Source: UBA4416 sp964543545 (GTDB taxonomy: Bacteria; Bacteroidota; Bacteroidia; B-17B0; Aurantibacillaceae). From it: a DNA stretch of 64,000 nt. Position 1 is the stretch's first letter, and every line of letters begins with the position of its first letter. Location of the stretch: NCBI GenBank assembly GCA_964543545.1, contig CAZIYT010000002.1:434001-498000 (forward strand). Reading direction: 5' to 3'. The notes beneath the pieces are model-generated. The model searched no databases. It saw only the letters and a list, made by a program, of their open reading frames with translations, and had not been told where the DNA came from. Below, in pieces: positions 49,880 to 58,562 of the stretch. The translations under genes were made by a program, and so were the position numbers.

Positions 49880-50293
49880 TCAATCAATCCGCTTCAGCCA
49901 GTCGATGGCTTCCTCTCTGGAGTTGAATAAGCGGGTAGGGCGGCTGGGCTTATTGATCTTGAGGTAGCCGTTCCCGATGATGCGCAGGGCCAGCCCTTTG
50001 ATCACAAAAGCATCTGCTTTCAGCACATCCGATACTTCTTTGGAGGCAGTGTATTCACGGGCTTCTTTGCTGAAGGTATTGTCTTCGCTGCAAATCACCA
50101 ATAGCGACGGCTTAAAACGGCCGCTGAGCTTCTTAAACACGCTCATCATATTCCGGGCATCGCCGGCACTTCCGCTGAACCCGCTTTCGAAGTGAAGCTC
50201 GATGATGTTGTCGGACCGCATGAACAGGCTGTATCCCGGGAAGCGGTACACTTCCGACGAATCAATGAGTTCTATGCCCGGTTCCTGTACCAT
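49880..50293 (-). CDS. STAS/SpoIIAA-like domain protein (DUF7793-like)
   Basis: A 137-residue cytoplasmic protein. ATG 50293 is taken; a TTG six codons upstream is weaker. The pattern of an N-terminal beta strand pair (YSLFMRSDNIIELHFE), a helix with NMMSVFKKLSG, a strand PSLLVICSE and then KADAFVIKGLALRIIGNGYLKINKPSRPTRLFNSREEAIDWLK is shared by a group of small Bacteroidota proteins with a STAS/SpoIIAA-like fold. A classic phosphorylatable Ser motif is not obvious. A role in partner switching with SpoIIE-type phosphatases is possible but unproven. Confidence 0.7.
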   Translation of the reverse strand: MVQEPGIELIDSSEVYRFPGYSLFMRSDNIIELHFESGFSGSAGDARNMMSVFKKLSGRFKPSLLVICSEDNTFSKEAREYTASKEVSDVLKADAFVIKGLALRIIGNGYLKINKPSRPTRLFNSREEAIDWLKRID

Positions 50294-50346
50294 GCTGTAT
50301 ATTAAACCCAAGATACTAATAAGTATGTGGGAATGCTACCCGTTTT

Positions 50347-52365
50347 TTAGCTGATCATTTTCATAAAATCATCTTCGTTGATGATCTTTACTCCCAGCGA
50401 TTCTGCTTTTTTCAGTTTCTCCGGGCCCATATTATCACCGGCCAGTACAAAGCTGGTTTTTTTAGAAATGGATCCTGAGTTCTTCCCGCCGTTCAGCTCG
50501 ATCATTTCTTTATACTGGTCGCGGCTGTGCAGGGCAAAGACGCCACTGATCACAAAGGTCAGGTCTTTCAGCTTATCGGTCGTATTCTGGTGCTGCTCCT
50601 CGCTTACTGAGAATTGCAGGCCGGCAGCCTTCAGGCGTTCGATGATGGCTTTGTTTTGCGGATCGGAAAAATAATGGTGCAGGCTTACGGCAATAATTTC
50701 ACCCACCTCGTCGATGGCCAGGAGCTCTTCTTTCGTGGAATTTAAAAGCACATCCAGCGACTTTACTTTTTTGGCGATTTTTTTAGCAGTGGTTTCTCCT
50801 ACATGCCTGATGCCAATGGCATATAATACGCGCTCGAAAGGCACCTGCTTGCTGGCTTCAATGCCTGCGATCAGGTTCTGTGCCGATTTCTCCGCCATGC
50901 GCTCCAAAGGAAGCAATTGCTCTTTTTTCAGATCATAGAGATCGGCAATATTATGAATCAGACCTGCATTGAAAAGCTGCACGATGGTTTCGCCGCCGAG
51001 GCTATCGATGTTCATGGCGCGGCGCGATACGAAATGCTCGATGCGCCCGATCACCTGCGGCGGACAGGCATTTTCATTCGGGCAGAAATGGTTGGCCTCC
51101 CCCGGATTTCTTTCCAGGGCAGTGCCGCATTCCGGGCAGTTGTGGATGTACTCCGTTTTCACCGAATCGGCTTTGCGCTGAGCCATGTCCACGCCTATAA
51201 TTTTTGGGATGATCTCACCGCCTTTCTCCACAAATACCTGGTCGCCGATGCGGACATCCAGCTTCTCAATGATATCGGCATTGTGCAGCGAGGCGCGTTT
51301 TACCGTTGTGCCACCTAAGGGAACCGGTTTTAAATTAGCCACCGGCGTAATGGCGCCCGTGCGGCCTACCTGGTAGGAAATGCTTTGCAGCTCGGTGCTT
51401 ACCTGTTCCGCCTTAAACTTATAAGCAATGGCCCAGCGTGGTGATTTGGCCGTGAAGCCAAGGTTCTTTTGGAGCCTGATGTCGTTTACCTTGATGACGA
51501 TGCCATCCGTATCATAAGGAAGGTCGAAGCGTTTTTTGTCCCAGTGTTCGATGAAAGCCAGTACTTCGTTAATGCCCGTACAAAGCTTTGCTTCTTCGGA
51601 AACACGGAATCCCCAGGACTTGGCGGCCTGGATACTTTCGAAATGCGTTTTAAAAGGCAGGTTCTCGCCGAGCACATTGTATAAAAAACAATCCAGCCGG
51701 CGCTTCGCGACCTGTCCTGAATCCTGCATTTTCATGGTGCCCGAAGCTGCGTTCCGTGGGTTAGCCATGACGGTTTCCCCGATCTCTTCGCGCTCTTTAT
51801 TAATAGCATCGAACACAGGACGCGGCATATATACCTCGCCGCGGATCTCGAAGCGCGGAAGGAAGTTGCCATGCAATTTCAAAGGCACCGATTTGATCGT
51901 TTTGGCATTGGTGGTTACCTCGTCGCCCTGCACACCATCGCCGCGCGTGATCGCCTGTACCAGTTTTCCCTCTTCATAAATTAAACTGATGGAAAGCCCG
52001 TCGAATTTCAGCTCGCACACGTATTCGATCTGTTGCCCGTCTGTGGTATGTCCCAGGCCTTCACGCACCTTGCGGTCGAAGTCGATCATGTCTTCCACGC
52101 TATAGCTGTTGCTGAGCGACAGCATCGGGTACTGGTGTTTTACCGTGTTGAAAACCTTGGTGATCTGCCCGCCCACGCGCTGGCTCGGAGAATCCGGGGA
52201 CAGGAATTCGGGAAATTGTTTTTCGAGGGCGATGAGTTCTTCCAGCAATTTATCGAATTCAAAATCACTGATGGTGGGGTTGTCTAAGGCGTAATAATTG
52301 TAATTGTGCCTGTTAAGTTCGGCGGAAAGTTCCTGGATTTTATGTTGTGCGTCGGTAGCTGTCAT
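50347..52365 (-). CDS. ligA: NAD+-dependent DNA ligase
   Basis: A 672-residue essential ligase that seals nicks in replication and repair. Domains in order: Ia (YYALDNPTISDFEFDKL), adenylation domain with nucleophile Lys120 in CELKFDGLSIS, OB fold, zinc finger with four Cys (NCPECG.., HFCPNENACPPQ), helix-hairpin-helix repeats (IGIRHVGETTAKKIA, IDEVGEIIAVSL) and a C-terminal BRCT domain (LKDLTFVISGVF, GGKNSGSISKKTSFVLAGDNMGPEKLKKAESLG in outline). Length is normal. ATG 52365 fits the family. Divergent from the HYC_CC_PP gene. Confidence 0.97.
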   Translation of the reverse strand: MTATDAQHKIQELSAELNRHNYNYYALDNPTISDFEFDKLLEELIALEKQFPEFLSPDSPSQRVGGQITKVFNTVKHQYPMLSLSNSYSVEDMIDFDRKVREGLGHTTDGQQIEYVCELKFDGLSISLIYEEGKLVQAITRGDGVQGDEVTTNAKTIKSVPLKLHGNFLPRFEIRGEVYMPRPVFDAINKEREEIGETVMANPRNAASGTMKMQDSGQVAKRRLDCFLYNVLGENLPFKTHFESIQAAKSWGFRVSEEAKLCTGINEVLAFIEHWDKKRFDLPYDTDGIVIKVNDIRLQKNLGFTAKSPRWAIAYKFKAEQVSTELQSISYQVGRTGAITPVANLKPVPLGGTTVKRASLHNADIIEKLDVRIGDQVFVEKGGEIIPKIIGVDMAQRKADSVKTEYIHNCPECGTALERNPGEANHFCPNENACPPQVIGRIEHFVSRRAMNIDSLGGETIVQLFNAGLIHNIADLYDLKKEQLLPLERMAEKSAQNLIAGIEASKQVPFERVLYAIGIRHVGETTAKKIAKKVKSLDVLLNSTKEELLAIDEVGEIIAVSLHHYFSDPQNKAIIERLKAAGLQFSVSEEQHQNTTDKLKDLTFVISGVFALHSRDQYKEMIELNGGKNSGSISKKTSFVLAGDNMGPEKLKKAESLGVKIINEDDFMKMIS

Positions 52366-52416
52366 AGGGTTTGCAAATCTTTAACAAATTAGTTATTTTT
52401 GAATGGAATAACGAAG

Positions 52417-52424
52417 TAAATTTG
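52417..52424 (+). promoter_or_regulatory. Bacteroidota -7 box (TAAATTTG) before copper operon
   Basis: TAnnTTTG match 20 bp upstream of the TTG start of the HYC_CC_PP gene; the nearest TTTG (52398-52401) is closer than ideal (15 bp). Confidence 0.45.
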
Positions 52425-52443
52425 TAAACAAAATTTCACACCC

Positions 52444-52845
52444 TTGAAAAAAATTGTTCTTCATAGTTTTTTTTCACTGATCGTTTTCACCTATGTGTTT
52501 TCGTCGGTGGGTGTGCGCCTGGTAGCGCATTACTGTGGTGGCGCCCTCGAGAAGATTTCCCTGTTCTCGAAGCCGGCCAGCTGCTGCGGCGGAGAGGAAG
52601 AAGAGGAAGCCAGTGACTGCTGTACCAACGACAGCAAACACGTTGCCTTTCAGAAAGATTTTACTTTTTATACCCTTGTTTCCGAATACAAAGCACCGGT
52701 TCAGCAATTGTTTTTTATGGAGCATACGCGCATCAGCTTCCTGCTGCATGAGGCTCCACGCTCCCTGTTTTTGATCAACCCGCAAAACCATCCACCCGAC
52801 CTGGTGCAGGATGATATTGTTCAATACAGTGTTTTAAGAATTTGA
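52444..52845 (+). CDS. HYC_CC_PP family protein
   Basis: A 133-residue exported protein; TTG 52444 starts the signal segment (MKKIVLHSFFSLIVFTYVFSS), with no in-frame ATG that keeps it. The family name elements are all present: HYCGG at 29-33, Cys pairs at 47-48 and 59-60, and a late HPPDLV. The Cys-rich part, with an acidic stretch (EEEEEAS) between the pairs, suggests metal binding. In Bacteroidota such genes precede heavy-metal-associated and TonB-receptor genes, as here. Copper is the likely metal by family context, not shown by the sequence. Confidence 0.82.
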   Translation: MKKIVLHSFFSLIVFTYVFSSVGVRLVAHYCGGALEKISLFSKPASCCGGEEEEEASDCCTNDSKHVAFQKDFTFYTLVSEYKAPVQQLFFMEHTRISFLLHEAPRSLFLINPQNHPPDLVQDDIVQYSVLRI

Positions 52846-52941
52846 GGGTCGTGCTGATCACGCCGTGGTGTGACAGCATCTCCTATTATTTTGGTTCCGG
52901 TAATAGCAGAACAGATTAACCAAATCTTAAAACCATTAGCA

Positions 52942-53280
52942 ATGAAAACAATCATCATATTATTTATCAGTGTTCTTTTCTCTGTAAAGCTCCAGGCGCA
53001 GGTTGTAACATCAACAGTAGCCGTTAAGGGAAATTGCGAAGAGTGCAAAGAGCGTATTGAAAATGCCGCCGACATCAAAGGCGTAAAAAACTCGGTCTGG
53101 GATGAAAAAAAACAGGCCATCACCGTTACTTACGATTCTAAAAAAGTAACGCTGGGAGAGATCGAAAAAGCCATCGCCAAATCCGGCCACGAAACAGGGC
53201 ATGAGAAAGCAGACCTCAAAGCCTATAAGGAGCTGCCTGCCTGCTGCAAATACGAGAACGGAGAATGTAAGAAAAAATAG
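52942..53280 (+). CDS. Exported heavy-metal-associated (HMA) domain protein
   Basis: A 112-residue protein; ATG 52942 begins a signal peptide (MKTIIILFISVLFSVKLQAQ), while longer forms lack one. The mature protein is a single HMA fold: VVTSTVAVKGNCEECKERIENA with the CxxC pair Cys32/Cys35, then GVKNSVWDEKKQAITVTYD and LGEIEKAIAKSGHETG. A C-terminal Cys-rich tail (CCKYENGECKKK) adds possible ligands. It probably shuttles Cu(I) or a similar soft metal in the periplasm. It starts 96 bp after HYC_CC_PP and ends 5 bp before the TonB receptor gene. Confidence 0.85.
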   Translation: MKTIIILFISVLFSVKLQAQVVTSTVAVKGNCEECKERIENAADIKGVKNSVWDEKKQAITVTYDSKKVTLGEIEKAIAKSGHETGHEKADLKAYKELPACCKYENGECKKK

Positions 53281-53285
53281 CGCCT

Positions 53286-55523
53286 ATGAAAACCTTATGC
53301 CTGGCCCTTTTAGGGCTTATGAGCGCTTTTCATGGGGTATCGCAGGTAAGAGGAAGGATTCTTGAAACCGGGCCTAAAAAAGACACCACGGCTATTCCCG
53401 GTGTGATCCTCTTTTGGGAAAATACTTCCATCAATTCTGTGACGAACGAAAACGGCGTTTTTATCTTACAAACCAGTCCTGAAACGAAAAGGCTCGTGAT
53501 CCGCGCTACCGGCTACGATCCCGACACCCTGCTCATCAAGGACACCACAAAGTTCATCACCCTGGTGCTGAAAAGCGGGATCAACCTGAACGAGGTTGAT
53601 GTGGTTTATGAAACTACAGGGACCGAATTATCCTACATGAACCCCATCAAGGTAGAAACGCTCAACGAGCGCTCGCTTATGAAAGCCGCCTGCTGCAACC
53701 TTTCCGAAAGCTTTGAAACCAACCCGAGTGTGGATGTGAATTTTGCAGACGCTGTGACCGGCACCAAGCAGATCCAGATGCTGGGCCTTTCGGGGCAGTA
53801 TGCACAGATCACCAAAGAGAACATGCCTTACCTGAGAGGCCTCGCCAATGGTTATGGACTGAGCTTTATTCCGGGCACCTGGATCCAGTCCATTCAATTG
53901 AGCAAAGGCGCGGGATCTGTGGTGAACGGCTACGAAAGCTTTACCGGGCAGATCAATACCGAATTGCAGAATCCGGAAACATCCGACCGGTTGAACTTCA
54001 ATACCTATGTGAACGAGAATGCCAGGAACGAGTATAACCTCAACCTGAAGCATCGCTTCAACGATAAATTTGCCGTGGGCATTTTATCACATGCCAGTTT
54101 CAATCCTTTGGTGCAGGACCTCAATAAAGATGGCTTTGCCGATATTCCCATTGGCAAGCAGTACAACATCATGAACAAGTACAGCTATAATTCGGGCAAA
54201 GGCTTCGAGGCCCAGTTTGGCGGTGCTTACCTCCGGGATGAGCGTAAAGGCGGCATGTTCCGTTCAACCGTGTCATCGGATACGGTTCCTTTATACGGCA
54301 TCGAACTCCGCAATACCAAGTGGGAGCTGTATAGTAAAACCGGTTATGTATTTAAGAAAAAACCCGGAACCAGCATGGGGCTGCAATTGTCTTACCTCAA
54401 CCATGAGCAGTATAACCTGTATGGCCTGAATAGCTATAGCGGTTTGCAAAAGACCTTTTATGCCAATTATATTTTCCAGGGCATTATTAAGTCAACGAGC
54501 AATACTTATAAGCTTGGTGCCAGCTACATGAACGATGTGGTAGATGAAAGCTACCGTTATTTTAATTTCAAACGCGACGAGCGAGTAGGCGGTGCCTTTG
54601 CAGAGCTTGCCCACAACAGGGGAGAGCAATTTAATGTGGTGGGAGGCTTAAGAGCGGATTATCACAATTATTATGGCTTGTTCTTTACGCCGCGCCTGCA
54701 CATGCGTTATGCGCTTAAGGGAAATAATACGGTATTCCGGATCAGCGGGGGAAGGGCCTTGAAAACGGCTAACGTCTTCGGTGAAAATATGGCGTATATG
54801 GCCAGCTCGCGCGATTGGATCATCAACAGCAGCGACCTGAATCTGCCTTATGGCCTGAAGCCCGAGATCGGCTGGAACTATGGCTTTAACTTCACGCAAA
54901 AAATGAAGCTGAATTACAGGGATGCCTATGTGACGATAGATCTGTACCGCACTGATTTTGTTCAGCAGGTGGTGGCCGACCTGGATGCCAATACACAGCA
55001 GGTAATTTTTTATAACCTGAACAGGCCGTCCTTCTCCAATACGGCGCAGGCAGAGTTCGGATGGGAAATCCGGAAGCGCCTTCATGTAAAAACGGCGTAC
55101 CGTTATGTGGATACCAAAGTCAGCTATAACAGTGGCTTGATGCAAAAGCCTTTTGTGTCGATGCACAGGGCTTTCATTAACCTGGCTTACGAAACCAAAA
55201 ACAGGCACTGGCTCTTTGACGCCACGTTGCAATACAACGGTAAAAAACGTTTGCCGCAAACACTGTCTAATCCTGCAGAATACCAGCGTGCCGCTTACTC
55301 TCCGGATTTTTACAATGTGCTGGCGCAAATTACCTACGTGACGAAAATCGGGCGTTCTGATTTTAATATTTACCTGGGTGTGGAAAATGCGCTTGATTAT
55401 AAGCAGCCGAACCCGGTGGTAGCCAGCGATGCGCCTTTCAGTAAATACTTTGATGCCAGTATGGTGTGGGGCCCGATCTATGGCCGGATGCTGTATGCGG
55501 GATTGAGATTTAAGATCAAATAG
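53286..55523 (+). CDS. TonB-dependent receptor, probably for a metal complex
   Basis: A 745-residue outer-membrane receptor from ATG 53286. Order: signal peptide (1-20), carboxypeptidase-regulatory-like domain (about 22-95, with GVILFWENTSINSVTNENGVF), plug (about 110-225, with KQIQMLGLSGQYAQITKENMPYL and IQSIQLSKGAGSVVNGYESFTGQINTEL), then a 22-strand barrel closing at a C-terminal Phe-Lys-Ile-Lys strand. The plug contains MKAACCNLSESFETNPSVDVNFADA, a form typical of receptors beside HMA genes. Energised by TonB-ExbBD, it should import a copper or other metal complex; the ligand is inferred from the operon. Confidence 0.9.
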   Translation: MKTLCLALLGLMSAFHGVSQVRGRILETGPKKDTTAIPGVILFWENTSINSVTNENGVFILQTSPETKRLVIRATGYDPDTLLIKDTTKFITLVLKSGINLNEVDVVYETTGTELSYMNPIKVETLNERSLMKAACCNLSESFETNPSVDVNFADAVTGTKQIQMLGLSGQYAQITKENMPYLRGLANGYGLSFIPGTWIQSIQLSKGAGSVVNGYESFTGQINTELQNPETSDRLNFNTYVNENARNEYNLNLKHRFNDKFAVGILSHASFNPLVQDLNKDGFADIPIGKQYNIMNKYSYNSGKGFEAQFGGAYLRDERKGGMFRSTVSSDTVPLYGIELRNTKWELYSKTGYVFKKKPGTSMGLQLSYLNHEQYNLYGLNSYSGLQKTFYANYIFQGIIKSTSNTYKLGASYMNDVVDESYRYFNFKRDERVGGAFAELAHNRGEQFNVVGGLRADYHNYYGLFFTPRLHMRYALKGNNTVFRISGGRALKTANVFGENMAYMASSRDWIINSSDLNLPYGLKPEIGWNYGFNFTQKMKLNYRDAYVTIDLYRTDFVQQVVADLDANTQQVIFYNLNRPSFSNTAQAEFGWEIRKRLHVKTAYRYVDTKVSYNSGLMQKPFVSMHRAFINLAYETKNRHWLFDATLQYNGKKRLPQTLSNPAEYQRAAYSPDFYNVLAQITYVTKIGRSDFNIYLGVENALDYKQPNPVVASDAPFSKYFDASMVWGPIYGRMLYAGLRFKIK

Positions 55524-55546
55524 TTTATAGCGTCATTGCGAGTGAT

Positions 55547-55590
55547 AGCGAAGCAATCTCTATAGTTAATGAGATTGCTTCGCTTTTTAA
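55547..55590 (+). terminator. Rho-independent terminator / repeat-derived hairpin
   Basis: A perfect 14-bp stem (AGCGAAGCAATCTC / GAGATTGCTTCGCT) with 10-nt loop and T-tract, 23 bp after the receptor stop. The preceding GTCATTGCGAG is part of a repeat word common in many genomes. Confidence 0.85.
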
Positions 55591-55652
55591 TGTATGTGAT
55601 CGTTAAATAATTCAGTGGTCAGTTATCACAGATTTATAATCCGTGATTATTC

Positions 55653-56300
55653 CTACAACAGCTGATGCTCCACCGCATACAGCACAATACCCACGAGGTT
55701 CTTCGAGCCTGTTTTCATCAGGATGTTTTCTTTATGGCTTTCTACCGTGCGAGGGCTTAGCTTCAGCTGAGCTGCAACGTCCTTCATGGAATATTGCCGG
55801 CAGATGAGCCGGATGATCTCTGTTTCCCGTTCCGTAAGATCGGAAGAGCTGAGCGAGGTTCTTTGTTTTTGTTTGGCCCTTACACCGTTGAGCATTGCCT
55901 GTGTTACTTCGTCGGTGTAGTAAAATCCTTTCAGCCTCACCGAGCGGATAGCCACGAGTGCTTCGTCCAGGTTCTTGTCTTTGGTAATGAAGCCGCTGGC
56001 ACCTTGTTTTACTAAGGTAAAGATGGTCATGTCGTCATGGTTCATGGAAGTAACCACCACTTTAATTTCCGGGTATTCTTTTTTTATTTCTCCAATGGTT
56101 GTGGCAGCGCCGGTTCCGTTAAGCTCCGCATTCAGCAAAATAAGGTGAGGCTGAGTTTTTTTTAAATGCTGAAAGAGTTCCTGCCCGTTGGAAGCTTCAA
56201 AAGCGATCTTAAGATCTGTGACTGTTTCAAGCAATGTTGATAGCGCCTGGCGAAAAAGGAGATGATCATCTACAAGAGCTATTTTTATTTTAGCAGCCAT
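55653..56300 (-). CDS. NarL/FixJ-type regulator with pseudo-receiver domain (Asn57 for Asp)
   Basis: A 215-residue protein from ATG 56300. Residues 1-125 are a receiver fold with the acidic pair Asp11/Asp12 (LVDDHLLFR), the Thr in VVVTSMN and the Lys in GFITKDK, but the phospho-acceptor position reads LILLNAEL: Asn57 (codon AAT at 56132-56130) replaces Asp. Residues about 145-210 are a LuxR-type HTH (LTERETEIIRLICRQYSMKDVAAQLKLSPRTVESHKENIL). It should bind DNA but cannot be phosphorylated in the usual way, so it may be always active or controlled by protein contact. It is divergent from the DUF3606/kinase operon. Confidence 0.9.
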   Translation of the reverse strand: MAAKIKIALVDDHLLFRQALSTLLETVTDLKIAFEASNGQELFQHLKKTQPHLILLNAELNGTGAATTIGEIKKEYPEIKVVVTSMNHDDMTIFTLVKQGASGFITKDKNLDEALVAIRSVRLKGFYYTDEVTQAMLNGVRAKQKQRTSLSSSDLTERETEIIRLICRQYSMKDVAAQLKLSPRTVESHKENILMKTGSKNLVGIVLYAVEHQLL

Positions 56301-56441
56301 TCTTTAAAGGTAAGAAAAACCAAAAATAAAACGGCATGTTCAGATGGAATAGTTTAGGACATACGTAAAATTACGTAGTAAAATCAGGGGTTTTACGGAT
56401 ATTGTAAAAACAGGAATAATACGGATGTAATACTGCGATGA
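56301..56441. promoter_or_regulatory. Divergent regulatory region with TACGTAA palindrome and TACGGAT pair
   Basis: Contains a perfect inverted repeat TACGTAA-AA-TTACGTA (56362-56377) and two direct TACGGAT words (56394-56400, 56420-56426; 26 bp apart). It lies between the NarL-type regulator and the signalling operon, so it is a candidate binding region for that regulator. The link is inference. Confidence 0.5.
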
Positions 56442-56651
56442 ATGTCTTTACTTAGTCACATGAGAGAAATTGACATATCCAATATCAAAATCGTACTGCA
56501 TAATCCCGCTTCCATTATAGCCTGGTGCGAGGTATTAAATTGTACGGAAAAAGATTTGTTGGGCGCGATCGCTATTGTTGGAAATTCTGCCAAAGAAGTA
56601 GACGAGTACCTGGAACGAAAGAAGTCGGCTGCAGATAAAACGTCGGACTAG
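56442..56651 (+). CDS. DUF3606 protein
   Basis: A 69-residue helical protein from ATG 56442 (ATG 56460 is an alternative). AWCEVLNCTEKDLLGAIAIVGNSAKEVDEYLER matches DUF3606, a small family with a helical fold and no known function. It is the first gene of the rightward signalling unit, 52 bp ahead of the histidine kinase gene. Confidence 0.75.
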   Translation: MSLLSHMREIDISNIKIVLHNPASIIAWCEVLNCTEKDLLGAIAIVGNSAKEVDEYLERKKSAADKTSD

Positions 56652-56703
56652 TGTTTCCGGCTTCTCTCAGTGTTCACTCATGTTTTGATCTTAACGGTTG
56701 TTT

Positions 56704-58557
56704 ATGCAAAAAAACTATTTTTCACAACAGGCAGAAGAAATAGCCAACCTCGGAAGCTGGGAAATAGATCTGGTATCGGATTCGGTGCATTGGTCTGATC
56801 AGTTTTTCAGGATTTGCGGATATGAACCGAACGAGGTTAAACCTTCCGTCAGGCTTAGCCTGGACATGGTTCATCCTGACGATCGCGAAGTAACGGAATA
56901 TATGTTACGCCAAACACTTCAGTATGGGAACGATTACAAAATTGAAAACCGGATTGTGCGCCCCGATGGAAAGATCCGTTACATCTATTCGCAGGCCATC
57001 GTGGACAAGGACATTAGCGGAAAACCCTTACGATTGAGGGGAATATTTTTTGATATCACCGACCGGAAAGAAGCAGAAGAAGCCAGGCGCCAGCACGAAG
57101 ATCGCTACCATACTATCCTCAACTCTGTTATGGAGGGGTTCCAGATCCTGGATTATGAGTTCCGGTACGTTTATCTGAATCCGGCGGCTATCAAGCAAAG
57201 CCACTATGCGGAAGACCAGATCAAAGGCCGGAAGATGACGGAGCTTTATCCCGGTATAGAGCAAACGGAGCTGTTCCGGATACTGAAAGAGTGCATGGCG
57301 CAGCGCTGCACCAAATACCTTGAGAACGAATTTACTTACCCGGATGGCAGCAAAGGCTGGTTTGAGCTCCGGATCCAGCCAACGACAGAAGGCCTGCTCA
57401 TTTTATCCGTGGATATCACAGAGCGAAAACGCGCTGAAGAAAACAAAGTAAAAGTCGAATCACGTTATAAAGCGCTCATCGAAAACAGCTCGGAAGGCAT
57501 TACGCTGATGAACAAGGATTTTTATGTGATCTACAGAAGTCCTTCCACCGTTAAAATTCTGGGCTGGACACATGAGGAACGCGCTAACCAGCCACGGTTG
57601 GAGGGGATACACCCGGATGACAGGGCGCATTTTCACCAGGCGATGAAGGATACCATCGTGGATCCTGCAAAATCTATTCTGGTAATTTACAGGGTTAAGC
57701 ATAAGCAGGGGCATTACCTCTGGCTGGAGGGCCTGATGACCAATATGCTCAGTAACCCGGCTGTGGAGGCCATCGTGTTAAATTTCCGCGAGATTACAGA
57801 ACGCAAGGAGGCTGAAGAAAAGATCAGCGAAATGAACAACGAGCTCGAGCGGAAAGTGATTGAGCGCACGGCCCAGTTCGAAGCGGTGAACAAAGAGCTG
57901 GAGGCATTCAGCTATTCGGTGTCGCACGATCTCCGGGCTCCGTTGCGGGCCATCGACGGTTATGCCAGCATGGTAGAGGAGGATTATGATAAACTGCTGG
58001 ACGACGAAGGCAGGCGTTTGCTGGGCAACATCCAGCAGAATGCAAAAAAGATGAGTATGCTGATCGACGATCTGCTGGCATTTTCAAGGTTGGGGAAAAA
58101 AGTAATACAGAAAAAGCAGCTGGACATGAACGAGCTCCTGGAGGGTGTCCTGATCGACCTCTCCAAAGCCCAGAACCATCATGCTGCCATTTCTTCGGAT
58201 GAGCTTCTTCCGGCATTTGGCGATTATAGCCTGATTCATCAGGTGCTGATCAACCTGGTATCCAATGCCATTAAATATTCCTCCAAAAAAGAAAGCCCGA
58301 AGGTCCATATTTCGTCCCGGAAAGAGGATCAGTATGTGGTTTATACGGTCAGGGACAATGGCGTAGGATTTGATATGAAATATGCACACAAGTTATTTGG
58401 CGTATTTCAGCGGCTTCATACGATGGACGAATTTGAGGGTACCGGAGTAGGGCTGGCAATTGTTCAGCGGATCGTGACAAAGCACGGCGGACAGGTAAAA
58501 GCAGATGCAACACCGGATGAAGGCTCGGTATTTAGTTTTAGCTTACCTATACAATAA
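56704..58557 (+). CDS. Cytoplasmic sensor histidine kinase with three PAS domains
   Basis: A 617-residue kinase from ATG 56704 (a TTG two codons upstream is less likely). No membrane segment. Three PAS/PAC units: about 5-125 (ANLGSWEIDLVSDSVHWSDQFFRI), about 130-245 (MEGFQILDYEFRYVYLNPAAIKQ) and about 255-370 (SSEGITLMNKDFYVIYRSPSTVKILG). A coiled coil leads to HisKA with phospho-acceptor His408 in SVSHDLRAPLRA, then HATPase with LINLVSNAIKYSSKKE (N box), DNGVGFD and GTGVGLAIV. It is a bacteriophytochrome-like kinase core without chromophore domain. The next gene, 5 bp on, encodes the single-domain receiver that it probably phosphorylates. Confidence 0.92.
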   Translation: MQKNYFSQQAEEIANLGSWEIDLVSDSVHWSDQFFRICGYEPNEVKPSVRLSLDMVHPDDREVTEYMLRQTLQYGNDYKIENRIVRPDGKIRYIYSQAIVDKDISGKPLRLRGIFFDITDRKEAEEARRQHEDRYHTILNSVMEGFQILDYEFRYVYLNPAAIKQSHYAEDQIKGRKMTELYPGIEQTELFRILKECMAQRCTKYLENEFTYPDGSKGWFELRIQPTTEGLLILSVDITERKRAEENKVKVESRYKALIENSSEGITLMNKDFYVIYRSPSTVKILGWTHEERANQPRLEGIHPDDRAHFHQAMKDTIVDPAKSILVIYRVKHKQGHYLWLEGLMTNMLSNPAVEAIVLNFREITERKEAEEKISEMNNELERKVIERTAQFEAVNKELEAFSYSVSHDLRAPLRAIDGYASMVEEDYDKLLDDEGRRLLGNIQQNAKKMSMLIDDLLAFSRLGKKVIQKKQLDMNELLEGVLIDLSKAQNHHAAISSDELLPAFGDYSLIHQVLINLVSNAIKYSSKKESPKVHISSRKEDQYVVYTVRDNGVGFDMKYAHKLFGVFQRLHTMDEFEGTGVGLAIVQRIVTKHGGQVKADATPDEGSVFSFSLPIQ

Positions 58558-58562
58558 AGCAG

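Noticed and set aside
52870..52941. Upstream start for the HMA protein
   Set aside because: The added residues would hide the signal peptide, which begins cleanly at ATG 52942.
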